A DNA stretch of 64,000 bases from Verrucomicrobiota bacterium (lineage in GTDB: Bacteria; Verrucomicrobiota; Verrucomicrobiia; CAIQCK01): the NCBI GenBank assembly GCA_026397915.1, contig JAPLTX010000002.1, positions 1-64,000 of the forward strand, in the 5' to 3' direction. Of the stretch, positions 62,301-64,000 are shown one piece after another (the first letter of the stretch is position 1; the number at the start of each line of letters is the position of its first letter). The notes beneath the pieces were generated by a model. That model saw nothing but the letters and a program-made list of their open reading frames with translations. It had not been told where the DNA came from and did no database searches. The translations under genes and the position numbers were made by a program.

Positions 62301-63441
62301 ACACGATCCGCCCGTCCGGCAGCTCCGCGGGGTCAATGTCGTGAAACGGCCCGTCCGTGAGCCGCTGTGGTTCGCCGCCAGCCGCGGGCAACTTGTAGAT
62401 GTGGTAGAACGCCTCGCCCTCGCGCGCCATCGAAACGTAAATCCACTGCCCGTCAAACGACACGCTCGGCGAACCGATGGCGCCCTTGCCTGCGTCGAGC
62501 AACACCTGCGGTTTCACGCCGGGCCGCGCCGGTTTCAACACGAAAAGCTTGTGGCCGACCTTCATCGGCGCGGGCAGGTCGTGTTCGGGGAACGCCCGCG
62601 AGTTGCGTGGATTGAAAATCGTGACGCTCAAGCTGTCCGCGCTGGTGCCGCTGTGTTTCGGCGGCCGATACAGGCTGCAATCCTCGCCCAGAAACGCCAC
62701 TGCCTCCGGCCACGCGTAATCCGCTGGCGGAACAATCTCCACCACCGGCTTCGGCGGCGCACCACCGCCCCGGACTGCCGCGACCTTGAGTTGATTGATC
62801 CGCTGTTTTACCTGTCGCCGCGCGTCATCCATCGGCGCGCTCGCTTTTATTGCGGCAGCCTTCACTGCGACTTTGCCCCACGGCCGGATGCCGTAGTCGC
62901 CCACGACGTGCGCGGCGCGCCACTTCTTGTCATCGAGGCCGGGCTGCTGCCATTTCGGCAACTCCTTGTCGAGGCTCTTCCACGGTTCGTCGCTCACGCA
63001 CACCACCTGTTTGCCGTCGGCTAGTTGCGCCGCAAGCTTTACGACCAAGCCCGCCGGTCCCGCCACCGTGTTGATCGCCTCCACCGCAATCACATTTCGC
63101 CCCGGCACGAGCATGTCGGTCACATCGAACCGCTTCGCACGGTTCCACGCGTTCGGGTCCGACTCGCTCTCGCCGGCGAGCTTGCCGTTGATGTAGAACG
63201 TGTAGAGGTTGTCCGCTGCGCAAATCACCTCCGCCGATTTGACCTGCGCCTTCTCCGACACCATGAACGTCCCGCGGAAATAGTTCGCGCCGCCGGGAAA
63301 GCTCTGCGATGTCGGCATCGGCTCCTGCGAAAACCAAATCCACTTTGCCCCTTCAAATCCAATGGGCTGGGTCTGGCCGGTCGCCGGCAGACACCCGATC
63401 ACCGTAAGAATCGTCGCGACCACAAGTTTTGCTACGTTCAT
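59380..63441 (-). CDS. HzsA-related multidomain protein with one CxxCH haem motif and HEAT repeats
   Basis: 1353 residues, exported (Sec signal after the ATG at 63441). Order: galactose-binding-like domain (about 28-185, FEGAKWIWFS... FYINGKLAGESESDPNAWNR), a WD40/TolB-like propeller (about 280-600, SPSVSFDGQWIYVSMAREG, DIDPAELPDGRIVFVSTR), then RGCLGCHHPR with C711-x2-C714-H715, and HEAT repeats from about 780 to the end. The middle part resembles the alpha subunit of anammox hydrazine synthase, a relationship found in many planctomycete and verrucomicrobial proteins of unknown function. It may bind one c-type haem. Function is unknown; it is not evidence for anammox. Confidence 0.85.
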   Translation of the reverse strand: MNVAKLVVATILTVIGCLPATGQTQPIGFEGAKWIWFSQEPMPTSQSFPGGANYFRGTFMVSEKAQVKSAEVICAADNLYTFYINGKLAGESESDPNAWNRAKRFDVTDMLVPGRNVIAVEAINTVAGPAGLVVKLAAQLADGKQVVCVSDEPWKSLDKELPKWQQPGLDDKKWRAAHVVGDYGIRPWGKVAVKAAAIKASAPMDDARRQVKQRINQLKVAAVRGGGAPPKPVVEIVPPADYAWPEAVAFLGEDCSLYRPPKHSGTSADSLSVTIFNPRNSRAFPEHDLPAPMKVGHKLFVLKPARPGVKPQVLLDAGKGAIGSPSVSFDGQWIYVSMAREGEAFYHIYKLPAAGGEPQRLTDGPFHDIDPAELPDGRIVFVSTRIGTFEEYHSPPSRALFAMNADGSNVRPLTNTIIFDNEPEVLADGRILFIRSDNFFDRGKVETLLHAVHPDGTEGYTEFGLDNGPEYGSRLRAFNVGSPAPMPDGRVAYLSGSGVDIGRPGCAGKDLQHIGVEAGDVAALPDGRLLCTVARRIPVEKVIKKQKRVVNDFSYEKIAILDPQGGDKVVVAFNSEEAPLHSPVYLGARPRPPVLAQKMEPAEADNPRATGVLFCQNARFTKNTAAGWPHVRAIRVLAGKGLTVRSSHSYIVHAGNETTELGTVPLAPDGSFAVEVPADTPIAFQAVDAEGRSELNEMSWIYVRPGEHRGCLGCHHPRQDTPPHAVTEMQAMRTPPLKLLGQGQPLRFRGNNPAVTGLMELQLDRFREIAGLNRHTMSGDARFTGAQEVTALVAQLRGSDERLKVTAAQRLAIFRDPAAATALAACLHSTNRETRVAAAMALGACGRRESAEPLLAALNDAQPLVAQAASVALENLTGHAESFNAFIIGEERARQTAKWRAWFRANNWDQIEQELTRRLENADRDVVRRASVALGHIGGNAARAALRKYVAAERNNNPHPEWRKTHLGDGAKFNALAAVNPRTLQAATRALGWLKDGEAVPMLIETLDTHSRPATGNLFLAEAAAEALGRIATPAAEAALTNAFARLEDYTLYTYWYGDHPALMACHASPVHYLIVEALDAMGSTRAGGIVPHMIRSVPTDFDRALFLYNDDCETLFGRVIRRSGAEASVVETCLAILGDKQATCTKEIEDAIGKTIGAWGGKPDPENRAAQILSMVCRDQKYEPRVRAVFEAYRAKANDIPRLFDTGIPVVQKLPTKHWVCFFMARLLGNLAAPQSVDTLIASLDRESAEGASGSPDPLGPGVLFLHNDLTPCWRAAAAWALGRIGDARATPTLLKVIANMKNAPDTRHAAAEAMGRLADANSAATIRKLAVDYPEISTRRTLLGIGANLPQ

Positions 63442-63460
63442 CTTTGGGCAGTTCCTTCGT

Positions 63461-64000
63461 TCACGGATTCTTTGAGCCTGCCGGCCGTTCCTCGAACGGG
63501 GCGGCGACATCGAGATCGTCCATCACCACTGCGCGGTGGATGGTGCCGGCGAGCATCGGGTCGTGCCAACTCCAGAGCAGCTTGCCGTCAGGCGCGAACA
63601 TTAACACCTGATGCCCCTTCTCGCTATCCTGCGCGCCGTGGCCAGTCCAGTTGGCGACGACGATCCGGCCGTTCTTCAACGGGTGCATGGCGCCGAAGAA
63701 AAGGAAGCCGAGTCCGGCCGGGCCGGGCTTGCCACCCCAGCGCTTGAGTTCCTTGCCGTCGGCATCGAGTTCCACGATGAACCCGCCGTAACCGCCCGCC
63801 GCCAGCCAGTGACCGTCGGGTTTCTCAAGGACCTCGTAGAAATGCCCGCCATCCTTGATCTCGATCTTGCGCAGGATCTTGCCGTCGAGGCCGCCTTCGA
63901 TGATGAGTGTCTTGTTCGCGCCGAAGAGCAATGTCCCCCGGCTGCTCAGCCGGAACAGCCGCAGCGTGTTCAAGCCGTCAAACGTCGCCGTGCGCAACGG
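63461..64000 (-). CDS. Beta-propeller repeat protein, C-terminal fragment
   Basis: The last 179 codons of a gene that starts beyond the window. The sequence is built of short beta-propeller blades: KTLIIEGGLDGKILRKIEI, HWLAAGGYGGFIVELDADG, GRIVVANWTGHG and HQVLMFAPDGKLLWSW. Its end FEERPAGSKNP is polar. It stops 19 bases before the HzsA-related gene on the same strand, so the two are probably co-transcribed. Propellers of this type usually act outside the cytoplasm as binding or PQQ-like domains. The missing N-terminus prevents a closer call. Confidence 0.75.
   Translation of the reverse strand, partial: PLRTATFDGLNTLRLFRLSSRGTLLFGANKTLIIEGGLDGKILRKIEIKDGGHFYEVLEKPDGHWLAAGGYGGFIVELDADGKELKRWGGKPGPAGLGFLFFGAMHPLKNGRIVVANWTGHGAQDSEKGHQVLMFAPDGKLLWSWHDPMLAGTIHRAVVMDDLDVAAPFEERPAGSKNP

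Noticed and set aside
59380..63441. Hydrazine synthase and hence anammox metabolism
   Set aside because: Only the alpha-subunit-like region is present, with one CxxCH and HEAT repeats; no beta/gamma subunits or other anammox genes are seen. Such HzsA-related proteins are common in non-anammox PVC bacteria.

Overview
The window looks like a chromosomal segment of a Verrucomicrobiota bacterium, most likely from the Pedosphaera/Limisphaerales side of the PVC superphylum, although a planctomycete cannot be excluded from this sequence alone. The reasons are the many Tat-exported Gfo/Idh/MocA oxidoreductases, ThuA-like and HEAT-repeat exported proteins, an HzsA-like haem/propeller protein, several large exported glycosidases, and short interspersed repeats of the kind seen in these genomes. 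Base composition is GC-rich throughout, apart from a few more AT-rich islands (about 16.6-17.2 kb, 19.5-22.4 kb and 49.3-50.1 kb).

Layout. Positions 1-4902 hold a minus-strand operon: a discoidin-like exported protein, three Tat-exported sugar oxidoreductases and the start of a PQQ-like propeller protein. A membrane pyrophosphatase (5237-7705) diverges from the GTPase TypA (8030-9892), which is followed by a MagIII/endonuclease III-like glycosylase. A plus-strand membrane operon (10746-14280) encodes two NfeD proteins, the flotillin FloA and a small proline-rich partner. tRNA-Leu(CAA) lies at 14644-14729. From 14785 to 17181 there is a minus-strand group with a stand-alone receiver, a CpaE/TadZ-like ATPase and two tandem four-cysteine small proteins. 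A gene-poor kilobase follows and contains a 57-codon gene that has not been recognised. Positions 18164-25432 hold glycogen and alpha-glucan functions (a GH13 protein, GlgA, GH57), interrupted by an AT-richer three-gene lipoprotein/membrane operon.

From 25452 to the end nearly everything is on the minus strand and concerns extracellular carbohydrate use. The genes encode an (alpha/alpha)6-like exported protein, a sugar MFS porter, a GH2 enzyme, a GH106-like rhamnosidase, a DUF2961/GH172 protein, a GH78 rhamnosidase, two ThuA proteins and four more Gfo/Idh/MocA proteins. A TetR-controlled five-gene operon (50226-55805, regulator 55848-56456) combines three oxidoreductases, a ThuA protein and a TIM-barrel isomerase/epimerase. 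This set fits oxidation of glycosides outside the cytoplasm (for example to 3-keto sugars) followed by further processing, but that pathway is an inference. A hybrid cluster protein (44442-45731) sits behind a FNR/HcpR-type site placed exactly as in class II activated promoters.

The most striking non-genic signal is a set of small interspersed repeats that intrude into gene ends. There are heptamer arrays at 9881-9915, 10459-10486 and 50207-50227, a two-hairpin palindromic element at 39957-40020 and 48287-48354, and a long palindrome at 33165-33243. Several of them supply start, stop or ribosome-binding sequence, and one is translated inside a DNA glycosylase.
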